Source of the DNA: Leucaena leucocephala
Lineage: Eukaryota > Streptophyta > Magnoliopsida > Fabales > Fabaceae
Length of the DNA: 64,000 bases
NCBI GenBank assembly: GCA_037074615.1
Contig: CM073532.1
Coordinates: 18,740,001 to 18,804,000, forward strand
Direction of reading: 5' to 3'
In this document: piece by piece, positions 46,176 through 58,217 of the stretch
How the letters are laid out: each line of letters opens with the position of its first letter
How positions within the stretch are numbered: the stretch's first letter is position 1
Translations under genes and position numbers: made by a program
The notes under the pieces: generated by a model
Seen by the model: only the letters and a program-made list of their open reading frames with translations
Told to the model about the DNA's origin: nothing
Database searches by the model: none

Positions 46176-47103
46176 CTTAGGCTACTCATATCAACTTATC
46201 CTCAAACTCTAGTAGAGGAGGAATAATATCTGGCCTACCTATAATCCAATCTTAGTTCTCAGCTTCCTCAACCGTAATCTATCCTCTTATTGAAGGAAGA
46301 GAGCTTACCTCAGGGTTCGAGAGCACTCTATCAAACTCATCCTATACATAATTACTAGACCCATCATTGTCTAGTGCAGCATTATCTGGTACATACACAA
46401 CATCTGACTGAATTTCTCATAATCTCTAGACTGTAAATTTGAGTCTACAAAAATATGCATGGGGTACCTTACTATAAACCTTCCTGATTGAGTCCCTTAT
46501 ACTGTCATCTGGACTCTCTTCACTACCTAAAAAGTCAAAGTCTAGGTGTACCTCATCTTTATACAGCATTACAGGTTTGGGGTCTCACTGATTAACTGAT
46601 GTTTCAAGCTTAACTTTATGAATCCCCATGTCTACTGCTGCAACATTTGCTCTGTGTTCTATCGTTGCGACCAAAAGTCTTCTTTCATCGTGACTTTTGA
46701 CTTAACTTGTTGTAACTTGGACATCTGGCATCCTCATTATAGTATCTGGTCATAACACGATACCTCGAGCTACTCTTATAGCTTCCTTAGTCATGAACTG
46801 ATCAGCTTCTGTCTCTATCCATAGAGAAAACTGCTTCTTAAACATTATTCTACTTAGTCTAGCCACATTGTTTTAATAAACATGAGACCTCGGCTGTATC
46901 GGCTGACTAAGATTAGCCTATCGTAATCATATACTTCGTAAGACTAAAATGCTCGGGGTACAGTCTCATTCATCTGGGTGTCACTGTCTTCTGTCTAAAC
47001 CTTTCTAAGTAGTGAACACCATCCCTATATCATACTCTAGGGAGAGAACCATTCAAATTTCTCATTTGTCTAAGGGGTCAGTCTAACTAAACTAGAGCAT
47101 CAC

Positions 47104-47163
47104 TGAGCCAGAACCTTCTGTTCTGTGCCAGAATCTTATGCTCTGAGTCAGAACCCTTTGTTC
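47104..47163 (-). repeat. Three tandem 20-mers resembling the primer-site leader
   Basis: Three consecutive 20-bp units fit TGWGYCAGAAYCYTNTGYTC (plus-strand text). The same unit occurs once more, as TAAGCCAGAATCCTTTGCTC (47218-47237), overlapping the primer binding site itself. Gypsy-A has only the primer-site copy. Confidence 0.75.
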
Positions 47164-47233
47164 TGTGCTAACTTTAATTTGTACTAACGCTAGAAATCAT
47201 CTGTTCAGAGCATTTCCTAAGCCAGAATCCTTT

Positions 47234-47245
47234 GCTCTGATACCA
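47234..47245 (-). other. Primer binding site (tRNA-iMet), LARD-B
   Basis: The minus strand reads TGGTATCAGAGC, starting four bases after the 5' LTR, identical in sequence and spacing to gypsy-A. Confidence 0.9.
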
Positions 47246-47248
47246 AAA

Positions 47249-50200
47249 TGAAACATCCTTATTTTTGTACATCTTAGGGACCAATTGGTAGTATTTAGAA
47301 CCACTTTCAAGGTCATTGAAATCTAATTTCTCAATCTGGAGTTTTACTCTTATCGAGTACTGTTTACTGTGTAAATTCCAGATGAGTGACCTGACTTCAA
47401 AAAATCATAACTAATTCTAGAAAAATCAGAATGCAGTGGTTCAAAGTGATACATGAAGCTAACTTAATACTATTTCAAGGAAAAATAACTCGTTGACCAT
47501 TCCTTGTCCAAGTCAACGTCAGTCAAAGTTACAACTTTACTGTTCATCCAGAGTTTTTCTCCTGAATCCAGCATTTTCGTCCCAACTTTGATAGTTTATA
47601 TCTCCATGTGTAGACATCGAAATGAGACATTCTATATATCAAATCGAAGCTTGGTATGTCTACTATTTATCATAAACATATCATACATTTATTTAATCAT
47701 TTATTATTTTTAATTATAGATCAAACATCACTATATCACCACGAGTTACTGTTCATGGTGGCAAATTCCAGCAAGCAACTTTACATACATATGCATACAT
47801 TAATCACATATCAAATAAACATGCCAAACAATACTTATCATTAAATAATAAATCTTTATACAACAGGGTATGAACAAAATCCTTGTATCTCTATTACATC
47901 TTTCCTGCCTGAAATCTGGCAGTATAACTACTATACTTCATCTGTAAAAATAACTGATCTTGTACTGATTCGGTAATTCCCGTGAGAATTACCATTCTAC
48001 GTAAGTACCCAGGAAAGACTGGATGAACCGACTAGGTCCACTCACTTCCAGACTCCTTAGACAGTACCTACGTACACAGTACGTATCATCTCCTTATGTT
48101 CAGTGTAAAAATCGGCAGCATAACGGCGTCTTACAGCATTCTCAAAATTCACTTCGACATAACCTCTCTGTAATGGGTTATAAATAGGGGATGAGATTCG
48201 GGGGAATCTCAGTAGCAAACGGTACTAAACAATGTGAAACATCCTTATTTTCGTACGTCTTAGGGACCAATTGGTAGTATTTAGAATCACTTTCAAGGTC
48301 ATTGAAGTCCAATTTCTCAATCTGGAGTTTTACTCTTATGGAGTACTGTTCACTATGTAAATTCCAGATGAATGACCTGACTTCGAAAAATTATAACTAA
48401 TTCTAGAAAAATCGGAATGCAGTGGTTCAAATTGCTACATGAAGCTAACTCAATACTATTTCAAGGAAAAATAACTCATTGACCATTCCTTGTCCAAGTC
48501 AACGTCAGTCAAAGTTACAACTTTACTGTTCATCCAGAGTTTTTCTCCTGAATCCAGCATTTTGGTCCCCACTTTGATAATTTATATCTCCATGTGTAGA
48601 CATCGAAATGAGACATTCTATATATCAAATCGAAGCTTGGTATGTTTACTATTTATCATAAACATATCATACATTTATTTAATCATTTACTATTTTTAAT
48701 TATAGATCAAACATCACTATATCACCACGAGTTACTGTTCATGGTGGCAAACTCCAGCAAGCAACTTTACATACATATGCATACATCAATCACATATCAA
48801 ACAAACATGCCAAACAATACTTGTCATTAAATAATAAATCTTTATACAACAGGGCATGAACAAAATCCTCGTATCTCTATTACATCTTTCCTGCCTGAAA
48901 TCCGGCAGTATAACTACTATACTTCATCTGTAAAAATAACTGATCTTGTACTGATTCGGTAATTCCCGTGAGAATTACCATTCTACGTAAGTACCCAGGA
49001 AAGACTGGATGAACCTACTAGGTCCACTCACTTCCAGACTCCTTAGACAGTACCTACGTACACAGTACGTATCATCTCCTTATGTTCAGTCTGAAAATCG
49101 GCAGCATAACGGCGTCTTACAGCATTCTCAAAATTCACTTCGACATAACCTCTCTGTAATGGGTTATAAATAGGGGATGAGATTCGGGGGAATCTCAGTA
49201 GCAAACGGTACTAAACAATGCATGCATTAAAGTAAATACTTGTGCTTGCTTGTGAAAGTGTAAACATTGTGTAATGTGCATGCTTCCATGTAACATATGA
49301 AATATAATTGGCCAAGGTAATCATAGAAACAGGGCTTCAATCATATACACATATGCACACAATTCAACAAAGTCATAGCACAATCAAGTATAACATTCAA
49401 TACATACAAGTTTAGGGTAAGTTTACTACCTTGGATTTAAGCTCTCTTTCTAATGCTTGCACTTGCTTCCCAAGCTTTTTGGTCAATCATTCCCCAACAT
49501 CTTCTTAGACGTTTCAAGGTCCTAATCACATTCATATTCATTACATAATCCATTAGGACCATGAACTCAAACACTACTCAAGACTATCTCTCTTGAACCT
49601 TTAACTTGCTTTAACTAACATAACTTTCTTTAATCTTTGCCAATTAACTTGGCCCTTGAATCAATTGATGTCTTGACCTTACCCTACACAATTTTACCTT
49701 TTGAATCCATTTATGAACTAAAAATAACCAAATTCCAGCAAGAATACACTGTTCTGTACAGATTTGGAAAAACATACATAAATCTTCCAAATATTCTCAT
49801 TTTGATTCCAATGTTTCCCATACTTGTTCCTCCACTTTTCCCCCACACAAAATCTCATTTTAAGACCATTGGAAGCATCAAAATCATGAAATTCAAATCA
49901 CTGTTCATGCGAGTGAACAGTAACCGAAAGGAATTTTCAACATTACAACCTTTAATTCCAATGGTTTCCAAGGTTCAAAACCTTTCCAATCCTACACAAA
50001 ATTATCATATAAACTCAATGGAAGCATTAAATCATTGAAATTCCATTTCCTTCTATCATGAACAGTGCATGAACAGTGCAAACCGAAATGTTCTTCCATG
50101 GTAAAGTCAAGAACATCAACTTAATCCAACAACCAACCATGCAACTAGCTTGTTTAAGCTTGTCTAAACTATCTATGACATAAAACTCATGTTCCTCTCA

Positions 50201-53200
50201 CATATACATAGAAATTCCAGCAGCATTTCCCCAATATTTAAGCCTAAAAGATCACTTAAACTCAAGCACAAACCATAACAACAAAAGGTAGAAGCAAGGA
50301 GACAACTTACCTTACTTGCTCCTTCAAGACCCTTGCTTCTTCCTTGCTTTCTTCCACTTTCTTTCTCTATAACTCACTTATCTTTCTAAAGGAGCTCTTG
50401 GGTGTGAAGAATGAATGGAAAGGGGGGTATTTATAGCAAAAGTCATGTGCCATTTGAAGGCCAAGATCACTTTGGAAACTATTTGATCTAATGGTTAAAG
50501 GTTTGATCTTGGAATGTCTTTTCACTTTTCACTCAAGACCTTACCACCATGACATCACTAGCATGGCCTCCCTTGGTACACCTAACCCTTCCTCTTTTTG
50601 GGTGCCATTCTTGTGTCCTTGTGGGTCCCACCATGTGCAACACCTAATTCTTACTTTATTCTCTTTTTCTTTCTTTTCAAAAATCCATAAATTATTTATT
50701 ATTTGGACTTGGGCTCCAAGATAACTTTTGGGCCTTATTGGGCTGCCCTAGGACGAAATATTGGGCCTCTTTTAGGTCCAATAGCTAACTGGCCCAAATC
50801 CCAATGTACTTTCCTCATACCGATATCAGTAACTTACCTTGATCTTAGCATAAATGCTAAACACCTCTTTTAATTGTTCTAACATTTTTAGAAATTCATT
50901 CTAATATAAAATGAATTCTCTACAAAGTTTCATAATTTTCTGAGACCCAGAAGTCATGTTAAAAATTACATATGTTTCCTTTAACCCTTTATCGGTGTCC
51001 TTTTTCACCGTAAATTCCATAATTAATTCTACAGGACTCCTTTTTGACTTCTGTCAACTCCATAAATTCTCATACTAATTATAATAATTTACTATCAAAT
51101 TTCCTCTGATATCCGTCCATTGTGTGAAATGACCAAAATGCCCTCCATTTACTTCTGGTTTCTTAGGGCATCACAGTGGCATTTTCGTAATTTTGCACTT
51201 TGGCTCTTAGACTTTCTTCCTCTTCCAATTAATCCTTTTCTTTACATAAACATGGCCACATATTTTCCTAAACATCTCATATATTTTATTCAATCTGTAC
51301 ATACAACTTAGTACAGAAATTAGGGATGTTACACAATGCATGCATTAAAGTAAATACTTGTGCTTGCTTGTGAAAGTGTAAACATTGTGTAATGTGCATG
51401 CTTCCATGTAACATATGAAATACAATTGGCCAAGGTAATCATAGAAACAGAGCTTGAATCATATACACATATGCACACAATTCAACAAAGTCATAGCACA
51501 ATCAAGCATAACATTCAATACATACAAGTTTAGGGTAAGTTTACTACCTTATTGCTTTACTTCTTTCCACTTTAACTTTGCTTCTTCCTTCTTACTTTTC
51601 CTTGCTATGTGGCTGCCCTCTTTTGAGCACACCAAGCAATTCCTAACATCACATTACCATCCAACCGTTACAATCTAACTTCCCTTGAACACTAAGCTTA
51701 CTTTAAGTAACATAACTTCCTTTAATCTTTACCAATTGACTTGGCCTTTGAATCAATTGATGTCTTGACCTTACCCTACACAATTTGGCCTTTTAAATCC
51801 ATTTATGAACTCAAAACAACCAAATTCCAGCAACTATGCACTGTTCCGGACAGATTTGAAAAACATGCATAATTCTTTCAAAAATTCTCATTTTGATTCC
51901 AATGCTTCCCATACTTGTTCCTCCACTTTTCCCCCACACAAAATCTCATTTTAAGACCATTGGATGCATCAAAATCATGAAATTCAAATCACTGTTCATG
52001 CGAGTGAACAGTACCGTGAGGAATTTTCAACATTATAACCTTTAATTCCAATGGTTTCCAAGGTTCAAAACCTTTCCAATCCTACACAAAATCATCATAT
52101 AAACTCAATGGAAGCATTAAATCATTGAAATTCCATTTCCTTCTATCATGAACAGTGCATGAACAGTGCAACCCGAAATGGTAAAGTTAAGAACATCAAC
52201 TTACTTCACAACCAAGCATGTAACTAACTTGTTTAAGCTTGTCTAAACTATCTATGACATAAAACTCATGTTCCTCTCACATATACATAGAAATTCCAGC
52301 AGCATTTCCCCAATATTTAAGCCTAAAAGATCACTTAAACTCAAGCACAAACCATAACAACAAAAGGTAGAAGCAAGGAGACAACTTACCTTACTTGCTC
52401 CTTCAAGACCCTTGCTTCTTCCTTGCTTTCTTCCACTTTCTTTCTCTATAACTCACTTATCTTTCTAAAGGAGCTCTTGGGTGTGAAGAATGAATGGAAA
52501 GGGGGGGTATTTATAGCAAAAGTCATGTGCCATTTGAAGGCCAAGATCACTTTGGAAACTATTTGATCTAATGGTTAAAGGTTTGATCTTGGAATGTCTT
52601 TTCACTTTTCACTCAAGACCTTACCACCATGACATCACTAGCATGGCCTCCCTTGGTACACCTAACCCTTCCCCTTTTTGGGTGCCATTCTTGTGTCCTT
52701 GTGGGTCCCACCATGTGCAACACCTAATTCTTACTTTATTCTCTTTTTCTTTCTTTTCAAAAATCTATAAATTATTTATTATTTGGACTTGGGCTCCAAG
52801 ATAACTTTTGGGCCTTATTGGGCAGGCCTAGGACGAAATATTGGGCCTCTTTTAGGGCCAATAGCTAACTGGCCCAAATCCCAATGTACTTTCCTCATAC
52901 CGATATGCGTAACTTACCCTGATCTTAGCATAAATGCTAAACACCTCTTTTAATTGTTCTAACATTTTTAGAAATTCATTCTAATATAAAATGAATTCTC
53001 TACAAAGTTTCATAATTTTCTGAGACCCAGAAGTCCTGTTAAAAATTACATATGTTTCCTTTAACCCTTTATCGGTGTCCTTTTTCACCGTAAATTCCAT
53101 AATTAATTCTACAGGACTCCTTTTTGACTTCTGTCAACTCCATAAATTCTCATATTAATTATAATAATTTACTATCAAATTTCCTCTGATATCCGTCCAT

Positions 53201-53413
53201 TGTGTGAAATGACCAAAATGCCCTCCATTTACTTCTGTTTTCTTAGGGCATCACAGTGGCATTTTCGTAATTTTGCACTTTGGCTCTTAGACTTTCTTCC
53301 TCTTCCAATTAATCCTTTTCTTTACATAAATATGGCCACATCTTTTCCTAAACATCTCATATATTTTATTCAATCTGTACATACAACTTAGTACAGAAAT
53401 TAGGGGTGTTACA
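47249..53413 (-). repeat. LARD-B 5' LTR, split by a solo LTR of the same family
   Basis: The LTR proper is 47249-48234 plus 51339-53413 (about 3061 bp), matching 33037-36095 closely. The last bases read GGGGTGTTACA instead of GGGATGTTACA. The insertion at 48235-51333 must be removed before the two LTRs are compared or dated. Confidence 0.88.
48235..51333 (-). repeat. Solo LTR of family B nested in the LARD-B 5' LTR
   Basis: It is about 3.1 kb, starting TGAAACATCCTTATTTTCG and ending TTAGGGATGTTACA, with a perfect CAATG duplication (48230-48234 and 51334-51338). Its part near 49440-49620 differs from the other family-B LTRs (CTTGGATTTAAGCTCTC in place of CTTATTGCTTTACTTC), so it comes from a different source copy. 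The restored target contains the 12-bp palindrome AATGCATGCATT. Confidence 0.92.
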
Positions 53414-53948
53414 GCAGGAGAGTGCAAAAGGTTTGCAGATAAGAAACTGCCGGAATAGAGACGGTGAGGACGGAATCTTGAGAAAACCCTAGAGGGACAA
53501 GAGGCCCTAGAACGTCGTTCGTGGTTGGAACTCTATTCGTGTGGATACCGGTAGAGGAAGCTGATCTGAGTTGTCGACTTCTCGCGAACGAGAAAAGAGC
53601 ACCAGGTACTACGAGGTCGCGACCAGTTGACGCAGAGGTCGCGACCAAATTGGCTTCTGAACGTCAGAAATCTGAAAAGAGACTACAGGTCGCGACTACT
53701 AGCAGAGGAGGTCACGACTAACAACTCCAGAGGCGACAGGTCGCGACGTGAAGCTGAGTAGGTCGCGACTGAGAGTTCCAGAGGCGAGTAGTCACGACTA
53801 GTGGATACGGAGGTCGCGACTAAAGCTCGAATACCAAAGGTAACACTTCTTTCTCCTTGACTTAAACACATTCGGTAGATCCTGGTTGGGAATGGAAAAA
53901 TTTTTAAAGTTAATTTTCACTGCGTGTCTTCCAATTCCCTTCAATGCC

Positions 53949-56470
53949 AACCATCTAACTGTATCAGAAACACAATCCTCATTTTCAACCTCCAGTTTGA
54001 ACCAATATGCAAAAGATTTGTTGTGTTCTCTAATCAACCTTTGCTCTGTCATCCTATATTTTTTTCCGGACAAGATCTTTATGAACAGCAATATAGTCTT
54101 GAACTTCATCAATATTATTCAAGATGTGTAAGTGTATTTGCTATAATTCATTATGATCAACACTCCTCACCGACATTCCGCGTTGACCCCCCTGTTTGGC
54201 ACGGGGTTTGTGGAGACCAATAAGTCTTACTTTAAACAGGTATTGTTGACAAAAATCCATAGCTTCTTCGACAACATATTTTTGAACAATGGATGCTTCG
54301 GGCTGATTTGGATTCTTCATATACCCTTTAAGGATTTTCATGTATCTTTCAAATGGGTACATCCATCGTAAGTATACAGGGCCACACAGTTTTATCTCTC
54401 GCACTAGATGAACGATGAGGTGTACCATGATGTCAAAAAAGGCAGGAAGAAACTGTTTTTCAAGCTGGCAAAAAATAACATAACCCTCGTGCTCCAATTC
54501 CTCCAACTTTTCAGTCTCAAAGACTTTGCCACATATAGCATTAAAGAAGAAGCAAAGTCGGGTTACAATGTGTCTCAAATCATCTTGAAGGATTCCTCGA
54601 ACAACCATTGGGAGTAGTTGTTGCATCAATACATGACAATCATGAGACTTTTGGCCTACTAATTTCAAATCTTTCATGGACACAATCCTCTTAAGATTAG
54701 ATGAGTACCCAGAGGGAACTTTGATTCCTTGCAAACACTCACAAATACTTCTTCTCTCAGCCTTAGACAAAATGTTAGTCTCTTCAACATGATAGCTCCC
54801 CTCACCATCTGGCCTCGGATGTAAATCCTCTCGTATTCCCATTTCTTTCAAATCCAATCTTGCCTTCAAACCGTCTTTAGAACTACCATGTGTGTTGAGA
54901 AGTATTCCAACAATGCTGTCACACACATTTTTCTCCATATGCATCACATCAAGACAGTGCCTTACATGAAGATGTCACCAATACGGAAGCTCAAAGAAAA
55001 CAAATCTTTTTTTTCATACATTTTTCTCACTTTTCTTGGTAATCTTACTGAAAGTGACATTGATGTCTTTCACCTTTTCATAAACTTGTTCGCCAGTCAA
55101 TGGCTTTGGAGCATTTTCAAATTCTTGTCTGCCATAAAATTTCTTCTTTAGTCGACGGTATAGGTGGGCTTGTCTTAGAAATCTCCTATAACCTAGGTAG
55201 ACTGTCTTTCTTCCATGACGAAGTTGATAGTAGCAAGTCCCTTCCTCACAAATTGGACATGCTTTATGGCCCTTAACACTATACCCTGACAAATTTCCGT
55301 ATGCAGGAAAGTTATTAATTGTACAAAAGATCATGGCCCGTATATTGAAGACCTCCTTCTTAACAACATCAAAAACATCCACACCTTCCCATAGCTTCTT
55401 TAAATCTTCGATCAAGGGTGTTAGGTAAACATCTATGTCATTTCCTGGTTATTTTGATCCTGAGATCAGCATAGACAACATTACATACTTCTATTTCATA
55501 CACAACAAGGGAGATAGACTGTAAATCACCAGAAGGACGGGCCATAAACTATGTATACTACTAAGGCTACTATAAGGGTTCATTCCATCCGTACTAAGTC
55601 CAAGCCTTAGGTTTCGTGGTTCATTGCCAAACTCGGGAAATAAGTCATCAATCTTCTTCCATTGCAAAGAGTTAGCAGGATGACGAATCTTTCCATCATT
55701 AATCCTTTCATTTGCATGCCATAACATTTTCTTTGCATCATCTTCACTAGAAAAAAGTCGCTTAAACCTTGGTAAAATTGGAAGATACCATAACAACTTG
55801 GCAGGAGAGTTGTTTGATCTATACCTTGGTGTCTTATATATTGGACACTTCTCCTCATCTTCAAACTCTTTCCTGTACAATATGCAATCATTTGGGCATG
55901 CATGAATCTTTCTATACTGCATGCCTAAAGGACCTATTGTTTTCTTTGCATCATAGTAGCGTTTGGGTAACGCATTTTCTTCAGGAAACATGTCCTGTAA
56001 CAACTCAAGCAATTCTAAAAAACCACTGTCACTCCACCCATGCCGAGCTTTCACACTTACCAATCTCAACACCCCATTCAACAGGTTGTATTTTCTGCAC
56101 CCTGGGTATAGAGGCTTTTCTGCATCATTGCACATATTACCATATGCATATGACCGCATAAAAGCATCTTCTCCAATATCACGAATCATGTCCTCTACTC
56201 GATCATCAGTATCCATGTCATCGTCAAAGGTCTGTTCTACCTGTTCACCATGCCATACCCATACCGTGTAACTCTTGCAAAACCCCTCATAAATTAGATG
56301 AGTGTAAATATCAGCAGGACTTTGTTTTCTCTCATTCAAACAACTCACACAAGGACAATAAAACCTTCCATTGTCATCATCACCATTCCGTTTAACAAAA
56401 TCCAAAAACTCCTTCACCCCTCAGCATACTCAACACTTGTTCGTTTAGCATTTATCCAACTATGATCCAT
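53949..56470 (-). pseudogene. CACTA TNP2-type transposase, main part
   Basis: The minus strand encodes a TNP2 protein that would cut and join the element ends in the nucleus. The start is ATG 56470 (MDHSWINAKRTSVEY), followed by a one-base loss in a G run near 56418 and then the N-terminal transposase-associated domain (FYCPCVSCLN). Next come GWSDSGFLELL, INNFPAYGNLSGYSVKGHKA, the DUF4218-type part (KSHDCHVLMQQLLP, FFDIMVHLIVHLV, GPVYLRWMYPFERYM) and REHNKSFAYWF. Lesions: TAG and TAA at about 55491 and 55446, TGA at about 55014 and 54978, TAG near 54141, a TAG near 54052 and a one-base gain in an A run near 54057. The gene continues at 31720 beyond the inserted copia LTR. It is clearly non-functional. 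Confidence 0.92.
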
Positions 56471-56906
56471 ATTTGTGGAAGACTAAGAAACTAGAAAAAT
56501 AGAAAACAAGAAACTATTATGTTGCAACTAATGCATGGAGAGAATAAATTTTCAGTTCTCGAGAGGAGTTCAAGACAAAAACTCACCGTCTGTGAAGCGC
56601 CGAGAAGACTTAACGCGCGAACCAGGGAAAAATGAGAGATGGAAGGCGCGAGAAATGTACCAAATAAAAGAGTATTTGGTAAAAAAAATAAAAAAAAATT
56701 TATTCTGTAAGAAAATATACACCGGATAAAATATTACACCGGTATAGATATATATAACAGTTGTAGAGAGTATATTTTACACCGGCCACTATATATAAAC
56801 CGGTTTAAAATATATCAGTTTTTTAAGTGATAGACCCTACTATGTGATCAACTTTTACACACAAAAAAATATGTATATCAGAATATATAAAAGTTGCAAT
56901 CTTTCA
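56471..56906. other. Spacer between transposase and first small ORF, with ACCGGT repeats
   Basis: The segment combines the probable transposase 5' untranslated region with AT-rich DNA carrying ACACCGGATA, ACACCGGTAT, ACACCGGCCAC and AAACCGGTTTA within about 110 bp (56708-56815). Similar words occur near the element end, so they are probably transposase-binding subterminal repeats copied inwards together with the small ORF. No further gene is visible. Confidence 0.6.
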
Positions 56907-57233
56907 CTACTCATCAGACTCAGAGTTTTGGGAGTCATCAGATTGGGTGAGATCAACAGGATTAAAGAAGCTATCACGGGGTTGATGGCGGCGAACTTCT
57001 GAGTGAAAATATCTGAAACTTGCTTTTAGTCTGTCAACTTTCCAATTCAGTTCTTCCATGGAGTCCTCCAGCCCATTGAAGCACAGTATGAGTTCCTCAA
57101 GGCGCTCCATCAGAGTCACAACCAGGGGAGGAAGAGAAGAAACAGAAGGGTGAGGATCAGGATGTTTGTCTTCAAAGTCATCTCTGTTTCTTTTGTGGGG
57201 CGGAGAAGGAGGCGTGCGTGAGGAAGAGGCCAT
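56907..57233 (-). CDS. Small coiled-coil ORF, copy 1, inside the CACTA
   Basis: It is 108 codons from ATG 57233 (MASSSRTPPSPPHK); longer in-frame starts at 57302 and 57245 add only hydrophobic residues not shared with copy 2. Features: a Ser/Pro- and Lys/Arg-rich start, a Pro-rich link (SLPPL near residue 33), a long heptad-like helix (LMERLEELILCFNGLEDSMEEL) over residues ~41-62 extending through KVDRLKASFRYF to EVRRH, and an acidic tail DDSQNSESDE. I do not recognise the family. A related copy lies 590 bp upstream. Both are open while the neighbouring transposase has many stops. It could be a DNA-binding or dimerising accessory factor of the element, or a captured host fragment; neither can be decided from sequence. 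Confidence 0.6.
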   Translation of the reverse strand: MASSSRTPPSPPHKRNRDDFEDKHPDPHPSVSSLPPLVVTLMERLEELILCFNGLEDSMEELNWKVDRLKASFRYFHSEVRRHQPRDSFFNPVDLTQSDDSQNSESDE

Positions 57234-57821
57234 TGAAGGAGTCATATAGATGAAAATAAAATAAAACAGAGATAAAGTGATGAGAAGAAATGTACAGATC
57301 AATCATAGAAATGGTATACATATATATATATGGTTCATGATCAATAATAATATAGAAGAATGCAATTGGCCTTCTATCATAATGACTACAAACGTTGGGA
57401 ACCGAAGAAGTGAAATGAATGGTCTGAAGAATAAAGAAAGCGCGCGGGAAAGCATAGACAGGAAACTGAAGAGGCAGATAGGACGAAACTAATCTGCACT
57501 GGGTGTTTATATTTTAAATCGGTTACTTTTAAAACCGGTGTAAAAATTTAATTTTTTTTAAACCGTCTTCTCCTCAGTGGCCTGTTTAAAAGTGGGATTT
57601 AGATGAAAATAAACGGATCATCATCAGCATCTTGAAACTTGTTAGACGTATATACGTATGCAGAACAAGAAACTTGTTAGACACATTCATTCAAATTAAA
57701 CTTTACTATCAAACTTTACATCTTGAAATCTATATAAATACAATATCATCATCTCCTCATTCTTTTCATTACATCAAAAAGGAAGTGGGGAATAGGGAAA
57801 GGCAGGTGACCCCATTTTTAC
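57234..57821. other. Spacer between the two small ORFs, with a copy of the subterminal module
   Basis: Upstream of copy 1 the sequence includes ATCGGTTACTTTTAAAACCGGTGTAAA (in parts: 57519-57545) and an AAACCGTCTTCTCC ... GGCCTGTTTAAAAGTGGGATTT run (57559-57600). This matches the module next to the true end (ACACCGTCTCC ... GACCGGTTTAAAAATGGGGATTT, 58462-58485) without the terminal CACTG tip. The rest is AT-rich and without genes. Confidence 0.65.
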
Positions 57822-58154
57822 TCATTCATCTTCTTCGGAGTCAGTGTTTTGGGAGTCAGAATTGGGATCAACAACAGGATGAAAGAAGTCATCCTGTTGA
57901 TGGTGACGAACTTCAAAATGGAAGGCTCTGAAATATTGATTCATCCTCTCAACTTTCAGGCCCAGTTCTTCCACCGAGCACTCTAGGGCATTGAAGCACG
58001 GGATGAGTTCCTCTAGGCACTCCACCAGTTGCTGGAGCAGGGGAGGAGGAGAAGGAACTGAAGGGTTATCATGATGACAGACTTTTTTTTCTTCAAAATT
58101 AGTTCTTTGTGTTTTGTGAGCCGGAGAAGGAAGGGTGGATGAGGAAGAAGCCAT
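57822..58154 (-). CDS. Small coiled-coil ORF, copy 2, inside the CACTA
   Basis: It is 110 codons from ATG 58154 (MASSSSTLPSPAHK). It aligns with copy 1 end to end with about half the residues identical. Shared are the MASSS start, the PSP-HK motif, PSV-S-PPL, LEELI-CFN-LE--EEL, KV-R---FR-FH-EVR-HQ, -FF-PV and the acidic DSQN-(S/T)-E tail. Differences are spread over the protein with small compensated indels and no stop, as expected if the protein had been under constraint after duplication. It is the ORF closest to the element terminus. Function unknown; a coiled coil with basic start and acidic end is all that can be stated. Confidence 0.6.
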   Translation of the reverse strand: MASSSSTLPSPAHKTQRTNFEEKKVCHHDNPSVPSPPPLLQQLVECLEELIPCFNALECSVEELGLKVERMNQYFRAFHFEVRHHQQDDFFHPVVDPNSDSQNTDSEEDE

Positions 58155-58217
58155 TGGAGAGTTAAGATAGAAGATGGAAGAAATGAATATAAAACAGATA
58201 TCAGAGAAGGTGATCAT

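Larger units (their letters stand above)
46181..47248 (-). other. LARD-B interior, 5' portion
   Basis: There are about 1.07 kb between copia-2 and the 5' LTR. No frame shows a recognisable protein. The end next to the LTR contains the primer site and the block AAGCCAGAATCCTTTGCTC, shared with gypsy-A (20087-20104). Three tandem copies of a related 20-mer lie just inside it. Confidence 0.75.
33037..53413 (-). mobile_element. LARD-B: non-autonomous gypsy-type element with large LTRs
   Basis: Minus-strand layout: 5' LTR 53413-47249 (with a nested solo LTR), primer site 47245-47234, interior 47248-36096 (with copia-2 nested), polypurine tract, 3' LTR 36095-33037. Without the nested insertions the LTRs are about 3.06 kb and the interior only about 2.1 kb, with no frame showing gag, protease, RT or integrase motifs. 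Primer site, leader next to it, polypurine block and LTR layout resemble gypsy-A, so proteins would have to come from such an element. The host copia LTR reads GGGCA before it and GCA after it, a shortened duplication. Confidence 0.85.
31721..53943 (+). repeat. Solo copia LTR inserted in the CACTA, split by LARD-B
   Basis: The copia sequence is 31721-33036 and 53414-53943 (about 1846 bp together), starting TGTTGGAAATTGTACCC and ending CCAATTCCCTTCA. It is flanked by a perfect ATGCC duplication (31716-31720 and 53944-53948). Removing it rejoins the TNP2 reading frame. The second part carries the GTCGCGAC array at about 53615-53825. Confidence 0.93.

Noticed and set aside
47249..53413. Two tandem, adjacent gypsy LTRs
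   Set aside because: The CAATG duplication and the continuity of 48234 into 51339 show one LTR interrupted by another.
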